A stretch of 64,000 nucleotides of DNA from Oscillospiraceae bacterium (lineage in GTDB: Bacteria > Bacillota > Clostridia > Oscillospirales > Oscillospiraceae), in NCBI GenBank assembly GCA_902761635.1, contig CACWLG010000001.1, positions 89,867 through 153,866 of the forward strand. The letters run 5' to 3'. Shown here piece after piece: positions 1-8,413 of this stretch. Made by a program: the position numbers and the translations under genes. Positions within the stretch are counted from its first letter, which is position 1. Each line of letters begins with the position of its first letter. The notes beneath the pieces were generated by a model that saw only the letters and a program-made list of their open reading frames with translations, searched no databases and had not been told where the DNA came from.

Positions 1-372
1 AACGGCATAGGGCGCTGCGGTGAACATGTAGAGCATGGTGCCGGCCTCGGCCGGAAAGCAGACGATGACGCCCGCAAGCAGTACCTGCAGGACGCGGCTT
101 TGAATCGGAAAAATGCGCAGGATGACACAGACCGCCGCCGCGAGCAGCAGGATGCTCATGAGCCCGTAGATCCAGGGCATGGAGGCGTCCGGCATCACAA
201 GGCGCATCAGCTCCAGCCCGTAACGGCCGGAGACGGTGGTCGCCCCCTTGCTGAAAAGGCCGACCAGATCGTCCCCCACGGGGATCTTGTTCGTCATGCA
301 AAAGCCGTAGGCCGCAAGTCCGAAGCCCAACGCCGAGAAGAAGGGCAGGCGGTCCTGTTTGAATCGGTCCAT
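1..372 (-). CDS. GtrII-like glucosyltransferase, N-terminal part (runs off window)
   Basis: Only the first 124 codons are inside the window. The start ATG at 372 follows a GGAGGG ribosome binding site. The protein opens with MDRFKQDRLPFFSALGFGL, a membrane segment, then a loop with VGDDLVGLFSKGATTVSGRYG and further hydrophobic stretches. The paired aspartates and the GR motif in the first external loop resemble the GtrII family of membrane glucosyltransferases that modify surface polysaccharides. That family call is inferred from this N-terminal loop only. It could also be another polytopic glycosyltransferase. Confidence 0.5.
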   Translation of the reverse strand, partial: MDRFKQDRLPFFSALGFGLAAYGFCMTNKIPVGDDLVGLFSKGATTVSGRYGLELMRLVMPDASMPWIYGLMSILLLAAAVCVILRIFPIQSRVLQVLLAGVIVCFPAEAGTMLYMFTAAPYAV

Positions 373-400
373 ATTCCTCTGTCCGCCCTCCTTTATAATA

Positions 401-1756
401 TCAGTTGCGCAGGCTGTGCAGCGGTGCGGGGATGCGGCCGCCGCGGGCGATAAATTCCGACGCGCCGCCCCGGTGCAGGGGCATGATGGGCGCGCTGCCG
501 AGAAGGCCGCCGAAGTCCACGCTCTCGCCCACGGTCTTGCCCTTGACGGGGATGATGCGCACGGCGGTGGTCTTGTTGTTGACCATGCCGATGGCAGCCT
601 CGTCAGCAATGACGGCGGAAATGGTGTCGGCGTCCGTGTCTCCCGGCACGGCGATCATGTCAAGGCCGACCGAGCAGACGCAGGTCATGGCCTCAAGCTT
701 GTCGATGCAGAGGGTCCCCTCCCGCGCCGAGGCGATCATGCCGGCATCCTCGGACACCGGGATGAAGGCGCCGGAGAGCCCGCCAACATGGGACGACGCC
801 ATGATGCCGCCCTTTTTGACCGCGTCATTGAGCAGCGCGAGGGCCGCCGTGGTGCCGTGCCCGCCGCAGCGTTCAAGCCCCATGATCTCAAGAATCTCGG
901 CCACGCTGTCCCCGATGGCGGGGGTGGGAGCCAGCGACAGGTCCACCACGCCGAAGGGCACGCCCAGGCGGCGGGAGGCCTCCCGCGCCACAAGCTCGCC
1001 CATACGGGTGATCTTGAAGGCGGTGCGCTTGATGGTCTCGGCCACCACGTCAAAGCTCTGCCCCTTGCATTCCTTCAGCGCATGCGCCACGACGCCGGGG
1101 CCCGAGACGCCCACATTGATGACCGTCTCCGGTTCGCCGACTCCGTGAAAGGCGCCCGCCATGAAGGGGTTATCCTCCACAGCGTTGGCAAAGACGACAA
1201 GCTTGGCGCAGCCCATATAGCCGCGTTCGGAGGTTTCTTTGATGATTTTGCCCATGAGCGCCACGGCATCCATGTTGATGCCCGCCCGGGTGGAGCCGAC
1301 GTTGACGCTGGCGCAGACAAGGTCGGTGCTGCTCAGGGCCTCGGGCAGGGAGTGAATGAGGCGCAGGTCGCTGCCGGTAAAGCCCTTCTGGGCCAGGGCA
1401 GAGAAGCCGCCGATGAAGTTGACGCCGGTCTCCTTCGCCGCTCGGTCAAGCGCGCGGGCGATAGGGCTGTAGTCCGCCGCGGCGCAGGAGGCCGCCACAA
1501 GGGCGACGGGCGTGACGGAGATGCGCTTGTTCACAATGGGGATGCCGAACTCGTTTTCAATGTCGCAGCCGGTTTTCACCAGGTTTCCGGCGCAGCGGCA
1601 GATCTTGTCATAGATTTTGCGGCAGCAGGCGTCCATGTCCGTGTCGGCGCAGTCCAAAAGGCTGATGCCCATGGTGATGGTACGCACATCCAGGTGCTGC
1701 TGGTTGATCATCTGAATGGTCTGCAGGATCTCGCTGCTGTTGAGAAGATAACTCAT
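401..1756 (-). CDS. DUF711/UPF0210 (PFL family) protein
   Basis: A 451-residue protein beginning [20 protein letters not shown], the usual start and length of the UPF0210/DUF711 family, which has a pyruvate-formate-lyase-like fold but no established reaction. The start follows a GAGGTGG site. It lies 9 bases after the ACT-domain gene on the same strand, the standard pairing for this family, which suggests that the ACT protein senses a small ligand for it. The sequence is glycine-rich and unbroken, with no signal peptide, so it should be cytosolic. Substrate and role are unknown. Confidence 0.9.
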   Translation of the reverse strand: MSYLLNSSEILQTIQMINQQHLDVRTITMGISLLDCADTDMDACCRKIYDKICRCAGNLVKTGCDIENEFGIPIVNKRISVTPVALVAASCAAADYSPIARALDRAAKETGVNFIGGFSALAQKGFTGSDLRLIHSLPEALSSTDLVCASVNVGSTRAGINMDAVALMGKIIKETSERGYMGCAKLVVFANAVEDNPFMAGAFHGVGEPETVINVGVSGPGVVAHALKECKGQSFDVVAETIKRTAFKITRMGELVAREASRRLGVPFGVVDLSLAPTPAIGDSVAEILEIMGLERCGGHGTTAALALLNDAVKKGGIMASSHVGGLSGAFIPVSEDAGMIASAREGTLCIDKLEAMTCVCSVGLDMIAVPGDTDADTISAVIADEAAIGMVNNKTTAVRIIPVKGKTVGESVDFGGLLGSAPIMPLHRGGASEFIARGGRIPAPLHSLRN

Positions 1757-1765
1757 GCCGCCACC

Positions 1766-2035
1766 TCAGACCTTGTGCATGGCATCGAAGATGTCCTGCC
1801 GCTGGATATGCACGTCCAGCCCGCGCTCGCGCCCCTTCTGCTCGAGAAAGCCGCTCAGCTCCGTGAAGGACAGGCCGCAGTCCGTGAGGTCCACCAGCAT
1901 GATCATGGCAAAATACTCCTGCAGCAGGGTCTGGCTGATATCGAGGACGTTGATTTCCTTCTCCGCAAGCAGAGCGGTGATATAGGCAATAATGCCCTTG
2001 CTGTCTTTTGCAAATACGCTGACGATCGCTTTCAT
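1766..2035 (-). CDS. ACT domain protein, UPF0237 family
   Basis: An 89-residue single ACT domain (MKAIVSVFAKDSKGIIAYIT at the N-terminus) with the family's length. ACT domains bind amino acids or other small ligands and often dimerise. This one is the constant companion of the DUF711 protein encoded directly downstream, so a regulatory subunit role is inferred. The start ATG follows a GAAGGAGAG-type site. The repeat element at 2052-2187 lies upstream. Confidence 0.88.
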   Translation of the reverse strand: MKAIVSVFAKDSKGIIAYITALLAEKEINVLDISQTLLQEYFAMIMLVDLTDCGLSFTELSGFLEQKGRERGLDVHIQRQDIFDAMHKV

Positions 2036-2051
2036 GTATACTCTCCTTCCG

Positions 2052-2187
2052 TACAGGCTCCCTCTCAGAGGGAGCTGGCACAGCGCATCTCACGGAAGCG
2101 CCGTGACTGAGGGAGTCTGACTCCCTCCACCGCTGAAGTGGTCCCCTCCCTCATTCGCCGCTGCGCGGCTGAGGGAGGCATAGGGCT
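2052..2187. repeat. Palindromic intergenic repeat element, copy A
   Basis: Holds perfect small inverted repeats: GCTCCCTCT at 2057-2065 with AGAGGGAGC at 2067-2075, and GAGGGAGT at 2109-2116 with ACTCCCTC at 2120-2127. The part from 2122 to 2180 (CCTCCACCGCTGAAGTGG and onward) is clearly related to 45592-45649. This looks like a dispersed hairpin-forming element of the REP/MITE type. It lies between the nth stop and the ACT gene start and may act as a terminator or mRNA-stabilising structure. Confidence 0.6.
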
Positions 2188-2823
2188 TTATCCCGTAAAG
2201 TGTTGGCACAGATGCCTGACGCAGCAGCTCTCACAGGCGGGCTTTCTCGCGTCGCAGACGGCCCTGCCGTGCAGGACCAGGCAGTGACAGAAATCCGAGG
2301 ACCGCTCCGGCGGGAGAATTTGGCGCAGGGCCATCTCGATCTTCACCGGGTCCTTGAGATCGTCCACAAGGCCCATACGGTTGGACAGGCGGATGCAGTG
2401 CGTGTCCACCACTGTGGAGCCGGGCACCCGGAACACATCACCCAGGATGAGGTTTGCGGTCTTGCGCCCCACGCCGGGCAGCTTTGTCAGCTCCTCCATG
2501 GTGCGGGGGAGCTGTCCGTTGTGCTTTTCCAGCAGCACCTGCGCGCAGGAAACGATGTCCCGGGCCTTGGCGCGGAAGAAGCCGCAGGAGTGGACATAGC
2601 GTTCCACCTCCTGAACGTCCGCCTCGGCAAAGGCCTCCAGCGTGGGGAAGCGTTCAAAGAGGGCCGGGGTGATCTGATTGACCCGCTCGTCCGTGCACTG
2701 AGCCGCCAGGCGCACGGAAAACAAAAGCTCATAGTCCTTGCCGTAGTCGAGCGTGCAGCTTGCCTCCGGATATTCCTCCAGCAGCAGGCGCACGATCTCC
2801 TGTACCTGTTCGGGCGTTCTCAT
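2188..2823 (-). CDS. nth: Endonuclease III, DNA base-excision glycosylase/AP lyase
   Basis: A 211-residue protein of the HhH-GPD superfamily. The helix-hairpin-helix is LPGVGRKTANLIL, whose lysine is the catalytic residue, followed by the catalytic aspartate in VVDTHCIRLSNR. The C-terminus carries the four-cysteine iron-sulfur motif C-X6-C-X2-C-X5-C (CDARKPACESCCVRHLC). It removes oxidised pyrimidines and nicks the abasic site. The start is 3 bases from the stop of the upstream membrane-protein gene, so the two are probably co-transcribed. Confidence 0.95.
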   Translation of the reverse strand: MRTPEQVQEIVRLLLEEYPEASCTLDYGKDYELLFSVRLAAQCTDERVNQITPALFERFPTLEAFAEADVQEVERYVHSCGFFRAKARDIVSCAQVLLEKHNGQLPRTMEELTKLPGVGRKTANLILGDVFRVPGSTVVDTHCIRLSNRMGLVDDLKDPVKIEMALRQILPPERSSDFCHCLVLHGRAVCDARKPACESCCVRHLCQHFTG

Positions 2824-2826
2824 GGC

Positions 2827-3510
2827 TTACCTCGCGAGCTGGATCATGCCGCCGCACTCGATGGTGTCAATGGGCTGGTTGAAGTAGGTGCCCCGGAAGA
2901 GGTACTGCACCTGCACCGGGAAGCTCCCGCCCTCGCCGCCCGCAAGCTGGAGGGTGTGCTCGGTCGTGTTCAGGAGGCTCGAATGGATCGCGGTGTTGTC
3001 GTCGAGATTCACCGCAGGGGTGTTCGCCGAGACATAGTCGTCCCCCACGCTGACATGCAGGGCATTCTGGGAGGCGATGATGTTCAGGGAGTAGGACTCC
3101 AGATACACAGCTACCTTGACCTTGACGCGGTTTGCGTCCAGAAGCTCCGCCGTCCAGTCGGCACGCACGTTCAGGGGCGTGCCGGTCTCGGACTTAAAGC
3201 TGCCGGAGCCGATGACCTGTCCCACCGGGATGGGCGTCGGCGTCGGCACAGGAGTGGGCGTGGGCGCCGGGGTCGGCGGCAGCGTGGGCGCCGGGGTCGG
3301 GGGAACAGGCGTCGGCATGATGGTGGATACGGGCATCGGCGTCACGGTGGGCGCATAAGTGGGCGCCGCCGTCACGGCATAGGGGTCGTAGCCGAGGCTC
3401 TCCACCTCTTTGCGCTCCCTCTCCATATTCAGAAGCAGGGTAATGGCAGTGGCCATCACCAGCAGAAAAGCAATGATAAACAGCAGTGCTTTGATTTTTC
3501 CTTTTTGCAT
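2827..3510 (-). CDS. Membrane-anchored protein with proline/threonine linker, unknown function
   Basis: A 227-residue protein. The N-terminal signal anchor (about residues 6-28) is followed by a long low-complexity Pro/Thr/Val linker with TPAPT and PTPTP repeats (about 45-100). A C-terminal beta-rich globular part of about 120 residues contains SGSFKSETGTPLNVRADW. It should sit outside the membrane on a wall-spanning stalk. The globular part was not recognised. The start follows GGAGTAGACC. Similar YDPYAVT plus Pro/Thr linker segments occur in the pseudokinase protein at 31682-33385. Confidence 0.75.
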   Translation of the reverse strand: MQKGKIKALLFIIAFLLVMATAITLLLNMERERKEVESLGYDPYAVTAAPTYAPTVTPMPVSTIMPTPVPPTPAPTLPPTPAPTPTPVPTPTPIPVGQVIGSGSFKSETGTPLNVRADWTAELLDANRVKVKVAVYLESYSLNIIASQNALHVSVGDDYVSANTPAVNLDDNTAIHSSLLNTTEHTLQLAGGEGGSFPVQVQYLFRGTYFNQPIDTIECGGMIQLAR

Positions 3511-3751
3511 ATGGTCTACTCCTTATGTACTTCTCGCTCCCCCTCGATCATTCTGTTCGAACGGGGAACAGTTTGCCATACCTCGCGCCCCCTGCCGGGC
3601 AGCCGAAGCATCTGCACAGACGACAGTCATTATACCGCAGCGGCGGGCAAATGTCCACAGACAGCTTGTGAACGATTTCCAATGCGGGAAGCTTCCGACA
3701 TCAAGACGAAAGCCGGGTTAAAAAAGTTCGTATCCGGCGGCAAAGAATCCT
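3511..3751. other. Intergenic region between divergent genes
   Basis: Upstream of both the minus-strand membrane-protein gene and rarA. Apart from the rarA promoter at its right end I see no gene, repeat or clear hairpin. Confidence 0.5.
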
Positions 3752-3780
3752 TTTACAAACGCGCCCGGGGGTGATATACT
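3752..3780 (+). promoter_or_regulatory. SigmaA-type promoter for rarA
   Basis: TTTACA at 3752-3757, a 17-base spacer and TATACT at 3775-3780, 35 bases before the rarA start codon. Confidence 0.75.
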
Positions 3781-3814
3781 GGGTCATTATAAAATACGGA
3801 AAGGAGCATGCGTC

Positions 3815-5062
3815 GTGTACCAGCCTCTTGCAGATGAGATCCGTCCCGATTCCCTGGACGATGTGGTGGGCCAGCGGCATATCCTGGGGAAGGGCGGCAT
3901 GCTCCGCCGCATTGTGGAGAGCGGCCAGATCCCCAACATGATTTTCTACGGCCCCTCCGGCACCGGGAAGACCACCGTGGCCCGCATCATCGCCCAGCGC
4001 ACCAATCGCTCGCTGAGAAAGCTCAACGCCACCACGGCGGGCATTGCGGATATCAAGAAGATCATTGATGAGCTTGACACCTTCCTCACCCCCGGCGGCG
4101 TGCTGCTGTATCTGGACGAAATCCAGTATTTCAATAAGAAACAGCAGCAGTCCCTGCTGGAATTTATCGAGGACGGACGCATCACGCTCATCGCCTCCAC
4201 GACGGAAAATCCCTATTTTACCGTTTTTAACGCCATTTTAAGCCGCTCCACGGTCTTTGAGTTCAAGGTCATCGCGCCCGAGGAGGTGCAGCAGGCGATA
4301 AAGCGCGCCGTGGACATCGTGAACGCCCGGCGGGAGAAGCCCCTTGCCCTCGAAGAAGGCGTGCTGGAGCATATTGCAGCCGCCTGCGGAGGCGACGTGC
4401 GCAAGGCCGTCAACGCGGTCGAGCTCCTGTTCTCCGCAGCGGAGGGCGAGGTCATCACGCTCTCCGACGCCAGGGCCATCACCCAGCGCAGTGCCATGCG
4501 CTATGACCGCGAAGGGGACGAGCATTTCGATATTCTCTCCGCCCTGATGAAATCCCTGCGCGGCTCGGACCCGGACGCAGCCCTGCACTATCTGGCACGG
4601 CTTCTGGAGGTGGGGGACCTGATCGGCGCCTGCCGCCGCATCCTCTGCTCAGCGAGCGAGGACGTGGGCCTTGCCTGGCCCATGGCGGTGCCCATTGTGA
4701 AGGCCTGCGTGGACTCTGCCCTGCAGCTCGGCCTGCCGGAGGCAAAGCTTCCGCTGGCGGAGGCCTGCATCCTGCTTGCCACCGCGCCGAAATCCAACAC
4801 CGGCGTCATGGCCATCGAAAAGGCCTGGGCCGATGTGCGCGCCGGGCGCACAGGCAGCATCCCGCGGCAGCTTCAGAACGTCCACGCCGACGGCACAGGC
4901 TTTGAGCGCGAGCAGGGCTATCTCTACCCCCACGATTTTCCGAACCACTGGGTCCGGCAGCAGTATCTGCCCGACGCCCTGAAGGATACGCGGTATTACG
5001 AGTTCGGCGACAACAAGACTGAGCAGGCAGCCCAGCGCTATTGGGAGGAAATTAAGAAGTAA
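3815..5062 (+). CDS. rarA: Replication-associated recombination protein A (RarA/MgsA), AAA+ ATPase
   Basis: A 415-residue clamp-loader-like ATPase that acts at stalled replication forks. Walker A is GPSGTGKTTVAR (about residue 47) and Walker B is LLYLDEIQYF (about 96). The sensor region STTENPYFTVFNAILSRSTV and the C-terminal MgsA tetramerisation domain are complete. The GTG start at 3815 is preceded by AAGGAG at 3801-3806; the nearby ATG at 3808 is out of frame. The stop overlaps the start of the DUF951 gene (TAATG), so they form an operon. Confidence 0.95.
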   Translation: MYQPLADEIRPDSLDDVVGQRHILGKGGMLRRIVESGQIPNMIFYGPSGTGKTTVARIIAQRTNRSLRKLNATTAGIADIKKIIDELDTFLTPGGVLLYLDEIQYFNKKQQQSLLEFIEDGRITLIASTTENPYFTVFNAILSRSTVFEFKVIAPEEVQQAIKRAVDIVNARREKPLALEEGVLEHIAAACGGDVRKAVNAVELLFSAAEGEVITLSDARAITQRSAMRYDREGDEHFDILSALMKSLRGSDPDAALHYLARLLEVGDLIGACRRILCSASEDVGLAWPMAVPIVKACVDSALQLGLPEAKLPLAEACILLATAPKSNTGVMAIEKAWADVRAGRTGSIPRQLQNVHADGTGFEREQGYLYPHDFPNHWVRQQYLPDALKDTRYYEFGDNKTEQAAQRYWEEIKK

Positions 5063-5241
5063 TGGATATTCAGGTCGGTGATATCCTCACCATGAAAAAG
5101 GAGCATCCCTGCGGCGCAAAGCAGTGGCAGGTGCTGCGCACGGGGGCGGACTTCCGGCTGCGCTGCCTCGGCTGCGGGCATGAGGTCATGGGGCCGCGCA
5201 GCAAATTTGAAAAGAACATCCGGCAGGTACAGCGTGGCTGA
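5062..5241 (+). CDS. DUF951 small protein
   Basis: A 59-residue protein starting MDIQVGDILTMKKEHPCGA. A CX2C pair (RCLGCGHEVMGPR) follows a Cys in HPCGA, the hallmark of the DUF951 family of small, probably metal- or RNA-binding proteins. The length is typical. The start overlaps the rarA stop and the stop lies inside the start region of the GIY-YIG gene, so it is translationally coupled on both sides. Function is unknown. Confidence 0.88.
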   Translation: MDIQVGDILTMKKEHPCGAKQWQVLRTGADFRLRCLGCGHEVMGPRSKFEKNIRQVQRG

Positions 5242-5509
5242 CGTGGTCTACATCCTGCGCTGCGGGGACGGGACGCTGTACACCGGGTGGACGAACGACC
5301 TGGAAAAGCGCCTCAAAGCCCACGCCGCAGGCAGGGGCGGGAAATACACCCGCGCACGCCTGCCGGTGGCGCTTGTCTATCATGAGGCCTGCGCGAGCGA
5401 ACACGAGGCCCGCAGCCGGGAGTGGCACATCAAGCAGCTCACGCGGGCCGAAAAGCTCCGACTCATCAACTCGAAGGAGAACACGGAACATGAGAAGGAC
5501 CGAGCTTGA
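5234..5509 (+). CDS. GIY-YIG domain protein (YhbQ/COG2827 family)
   Basis: A 91-residue single GIY-YIG domain. The signature appears as VYILRCGDGTLYTGWTNDLE, followed by GGKYTRARLPV and an EARSREWHIKQL segment holding the conserved Arg and Glu. The start chosen is GTG at 5234, overlapping the DUF951 stop. A longer reading back to 5180 adds residues that do not match the family. These proteins resemble the UvrC and SLX1 nuclease domains; a role in DNA repair is assumed for the family but not established. Confidence 0.88.
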   Translation: MADVVYILRCGDGTLYTGWTNDLEKRLKAHAAGRGGKYTRARLPVALVYHEACASEHEARSREWHIKQLTRAEKLRLINSKENTEHEKDRA

Positions 5510-6503
5510 CCTCTGCCGGATCTTCGGGTGCCTGGCAGTCCTGATGATCCATGCGGGGGCGGACATCTATCACGAGACAGCGCTGCAGAGCTTCTCCTTT
5601 GCGGCGCTCAACTTCATCAGCACCGCCGTACGCGGCGGAGTGCCGCTGTTTTTCATGCTGAGTGGAGCCCTGTTTCTCTCCCGCCCGACGCTGAACATCC
5701 GCCGCCTGCTGGTCCGCCACGCGCTGCGGCTCACGGGCCTGTATTACCTGTGGTCCCTTCTCTATGCCCTGCTGCGCCTGGCCGGCGGCAGCCTTGCCCC
5801 GGGCCCGGAATTTTTTTACGCGGTGGTAGCCGGCCACTATCACCTGTGGTTCCTGCCGGCGATGGTGCTGTGCTATCTTTTCTTTCCGCCGGTGCACGCA
5901 GCCCTGCACGGCGGCGGGCTGGACGGGCGCTACCTGCTGGGTCTCTTTTTCGGGCTGGGACTTTTGATGGTCAACCTGAACCTCACGCCCAATCCCGCGC
6001 CTCTTCTCTTCCGATTCACACAGAATTTCAGCCTTGACTACCTGCCTTATCTGGGTTATGCTGTCTGGGGATGGTGGCTCGCCGGGCGGAAGCTGTCGGA
6101 GAAGACACGCCGGCTTGCGCCGCTTGCCTATCTTGCGGTGACGCTGCTTGCCGCCCTCGGAAACCGCTGGTACTCCGGATATAAGGGAGAGGCCGACGGC
6201 TGGCTTTTCCACTATTTCTCCGTGCCGAGCTTCCTGCAGGCAAGCGCCGCCTTCTGCTTCTTTCTGAGTCTCGGCGGGACAAAGCTCCGCGGCGCCCGGC
6301 AGATTGCAGCTCTTTCCGATGCCACCCTCGGCGTGTATCTGATCCACCCGATGATGCTGAACGTGCTGGAGCGCTTCGGCATCCGTGTCACCCCGGCCGC
6401 GCCGGTCGCTTCCCTGCTCGGTGTGTTTTTGATCCTGACGGTGCTGTGCTTTGCCCTGAGTCTGGCCGCACGGCGCATCCCCGGGCTGAGACGGATTTTT
6501 TAG
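5490..6503 (+). CDS. Acyltransferase family 3 membrane protein
   Basis: A 337-residue polytopic protein of the OafA/WecH-like acyltransferase-3 superfamily. The opening MRRTELDLCRIFGCLAVLMI carries the conserved Arg, and the His lies in MIHAG. About ten hydrophobic segments follow. It probably O-acetylates a cell-surface glycan. The start at 5490 follows GAAGGAG at 5473-5479; the in-frame extension to 5373 overlaps the GIY-YIG gene. The C-terminus (ARRIPGLRRIF) is complete. The substrate is unknown. Confidence 0.85.
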   Translation: MRRTELDLCRIFGCLAVLMIHAGADIYHETALQSFSFAALNFISTAVRGGVPLFFMLSGALFLSRPTLNIRRLLVRHALRLTGLYYLWSLLYALLRLAGGSLAPGPEFFYAVVAGHYHLWFLPAMVLCYLFFPPVHAALHGGGLDGRYLLGLFFGLGLLMVNLNLTPNPAPLLFRFTQNFSLDYLPYLGYAVWGWWLAGRKLSEKTRRLAPLAYLAVTLLAALGNRWYSGYKGEADGWLFHYFSVPSFLQASAAFCFFLSLGGTKLRGARQIAALSDATLGVYLIHPMMLNVLERFGIRVTPAAPVASLLGVFLILTVLCFALSLAARRIPGLRRIF

Positions 6504-6529
6504 AATGAGATAGATAGAGGACAGAGAGA

Positions 6530-7759
6530 ATGAAGAACTTCCTGAAGATCACCTGCCTGGTGCTGCTGGCAGCGGAGCTGCTGCTGCTCATCAAGCTGCG
6601 CATCGACACGCCCGTACTGACGCACTCCCGCTTGGAGACAGCGCCTGTGGCCCAGGCCAACACCCCGCAGGAGGCGGAATATGTGGCGCTGCCCGCGCTG
6701 ACGCAGACACCCGCGCCTGAGGCCGTGAGCACGCCGGAGCCCACACCGGAGCCGACCCCGACCCCGCCGCCGGAGTATGTGATCTCCTTTGTGGGGGACT
6801 GCACCCTCTGGTCCAATCAGAACTATGAGCGGCACCCCGCGGGCTTTGCCGGGGTGATGGGCGACGACTACGCCTATCCCTTCTCCAATACGGTGCAGTT
6901 CTTCGCCCACGACGAGCTGACCCTTGCCAACTGCGAATGCACCCTCACCGACAACCCGAACATGAGCTATGACTATACCCAGGTAGTCTTCCCCTTCCGC
7001 GCGCCGACGGCCTATGCGGAGGTCTTCAATCAGGGCGGCGTGGACTTTGTCACCACCGCCAACAACCATATGATGGACTGCTATCAGGCGGGCGCGGACA
7101 GCACCTATGCCGCGCTTGAGGCCCACGGCGTCCCCTACGGCAGAGAGGGTCAGGCCCAGATCGTCACCACCACCCACGGCCTGCGCATCGGCATTTACTG
7201 CTCCGGCACGGACCTCGCCCCGAACAAGACCAAGGCTGTCGCCGCCGTGCAGCAGCTGCAGGCGGAGGGTGCCGAGTACATCATCTGTGCCTTCCATTGG
7301 GGGCAGGAGCTCTACTACAGCCCCAACGCCGCCCAGATCGACCTGGCTCACGCCTGCATCGACGCCGGCGCGGACTTCATCTATGGCAGCCACAGCCACT
7401 GCCTGCAGCCGCTTGAGCTTTACAACAACGCCGTCATCCTCTATTCCTGCGGCAACTGGAGCTTCGGCGGCAGCACCATGCCGACGGACCCGGACACGGC
7501 GATCTTCCAGCTCCGCCTCAAGCGTGCCGAAGACGGCAGCCTTGTCCCCACGGGCATGGACATCATTCCCTGCTGCGTCAGCAGTAACATTGAGGGTGCC
7601 AACACCAAGGCCCAGAACTACAACAACTACTGCCCGACGCCCTATGAAAAGGATTCTCCGGAGTACCTGCGCGTCATGTCCAAGATCACCGGAGAGTATC
7701 AGCCTGCCTCCCAGGGTGCGGATTATTCCGACTACTACGCAAGCCGCGCTACCGAATAA
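6530..7759 (+). CDS. CapA family protein (poly-gamma-glutamate capsule-type metallophosphoesterase fold)
   Basis: A 409-residue protein with an N-terminal membrane anchor (about residues 5-23) and a Pro/Thr/Glu linker, then a PGA_cap domain. The metallophosphoesterase-like signatures are VISFVGDCTLWSN, ANCECTLTDN, TANNHMMDCYQAG, CAFHWGQE and YGSHSHCLQPLE, in order. Such proteins act outside the membrane in capsule or wall polymer metabolism. The start is 26 bases after the acyltransferase stop, so the two may act on the same surface polymer. A cluster of strong hairpins follows. Confidence 0.9.
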   Translation: MKNFLKITCLVLLAAELLLLIKLRIDTPVLTHSRLETAPVAQANTPQEAEYVALPALTQTPAPEAVSTPEPTPEPTPTPPPEYVISFVGDCTLWSNQNYERHPAGFAGVMGDDYAYPFSNTVQFFAHDELTLANCECTLTDNPNMSYDYTQVVFPFRAPTAYAEVFNQGGVDFVTTANNHMMDCYQAGADSTYAALEAHGVPYGREGQAQIVTTTHGLRIGIYCSGTDLAPNKTKAVAAVQQLQAEGAEYIICAFHWGQELYYSPNAAQIDLAHACIDAGADFIYGSHSHCLQPLELYNNAVILYSCGNWSFGGSTMPTDPDTAIFQLRLKRAEDGSLVPTGMDIIPCCVSSNIEGANTKAQNYNNYCPTPYEKDSPEYLRVMSKITGEYQPASQGADYSDYYASRATE

Positions 7760-7769
7760 TGCTGATCTT

Positions 7770-7842
7770 CAATGGCGCAATGCGCCATTGCCTGTGAGCC
7801 GGTGTGCTCACAGGCAGCAAAACGATTTCTGATCGTTTTGCT
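7770..7842. terminator. Three consecutive hairpins after capA-type gene
   Basis: CAATGGCGC 7770-7778 pairs with 7782-7790; GCCTGTGAGC 7790-7799 pairs with 7806-7815; AGCAAAACGAT 7816-7826 pairs with 7832-7842. All three stems are perfect and abut one another. There is no long T-run, so this may be an RNA-stabilising or repeat structure rather than a simple terminator. Confidence 0.6.
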
Positions 7843-7871
7843 GAAGAATAGTATAAGTGTGTAAGCAAACG

Positions 7872-7903
7872 AGACGCCGCCGGGAAGCTCCCCGGCGGCG
7901 TCT
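7872..7903. terminator. Strong GC hairpin upstream of the 7920 gene
   Basis: AGACGCCGCCGGG at 7872-7884 pairs perfectly with 7891-7903 across a six-base loop. There is no T-tract. It ends 16 bases before the next start codon. Confidence 0.5.
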
Positions 7904-7919
7904 GTCTTGAGGTAATGAA

Positions 7920-8405
7920 ATGAACGGTTTTTCATCCGACGGTTACATCATCGACCAGGATTATTTCGATGAGTACGAATACCGCACCATGCGCGCCAGT
8001 ATCAACGGCTGCGGCTGGATCGCGGCCTACAATATCCGGCACTATCTCGGCCACGGCATCGGCTTTGAGGCGGTGATGCACGAGATGGATCTTATGCACT
8101 CGCTGCGTATCCCCGGTCCCACCACCATGCCGGTCATGCGCGCCTATCTCAAAAAATACATCCCCGCCATGACCGAGCACACCGGGCGGGAGAACGCCCG
8201 GGAAGCCGCCGCCGCAAGCCGCGCGGGCATCCTGCGTTACAGCGAGGCAGATGTGCCGCACTTCATCTCCTTTATCCGCGAGGGCGGGGCCTTCCGCTTT
8301 TTCAATGTCAACGACGGGCTGGAGGATTTCACCTGCGCGATGGAGATGTTCTTCACAACCCACGTCCTGCCCGGACACTATGTGTCCGTCTTTGTGCTGG
8401 ATTAA
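7920..8405 (+). CDS. Hypothetical protein, possible papain/C39-like fold
   Basis: A 161-residue protein without signal peptide. It contains INGCGWIAAYNIRHYLGHG near residue 28-46 and, late in the chain, VPHFISFIREGGAFRFFNVN. A Cys-Gly-Trp followed by a helical AAYN, with a later His before a beta strand, resembles the Cys and His boxes of C39/papain-like peptidases. This is only a resemblance. The start at 7920 follows GAGGTAATGAA. The stop lies 8 bases from the convergent EAL gene. I recognise no named family. Confidence 0.65.
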   Translation: MNGFSSDGYIIDQDYFDEYEYRTMRASINGCGWIAAYNIRHYLGHGIGFEAVMHEMDLMHSLRIPGPTTMPVMRAYLKKYIPAMTEHTGRENAREAAAASRAGILRYSEADVPHFISFIREGGAFRFFNVNDGLEDFTCAMEMFFTTHVLPGHYVSVFVLD

Positions 8406-8413
8406 ATCCTTCT

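Noticed and set aside
359-2110. A long plus-strand frame opposite the DUF711 and ACT genes
   Set aside because: Shadow frame; both minus-strand genes match families and have ribosome sites.
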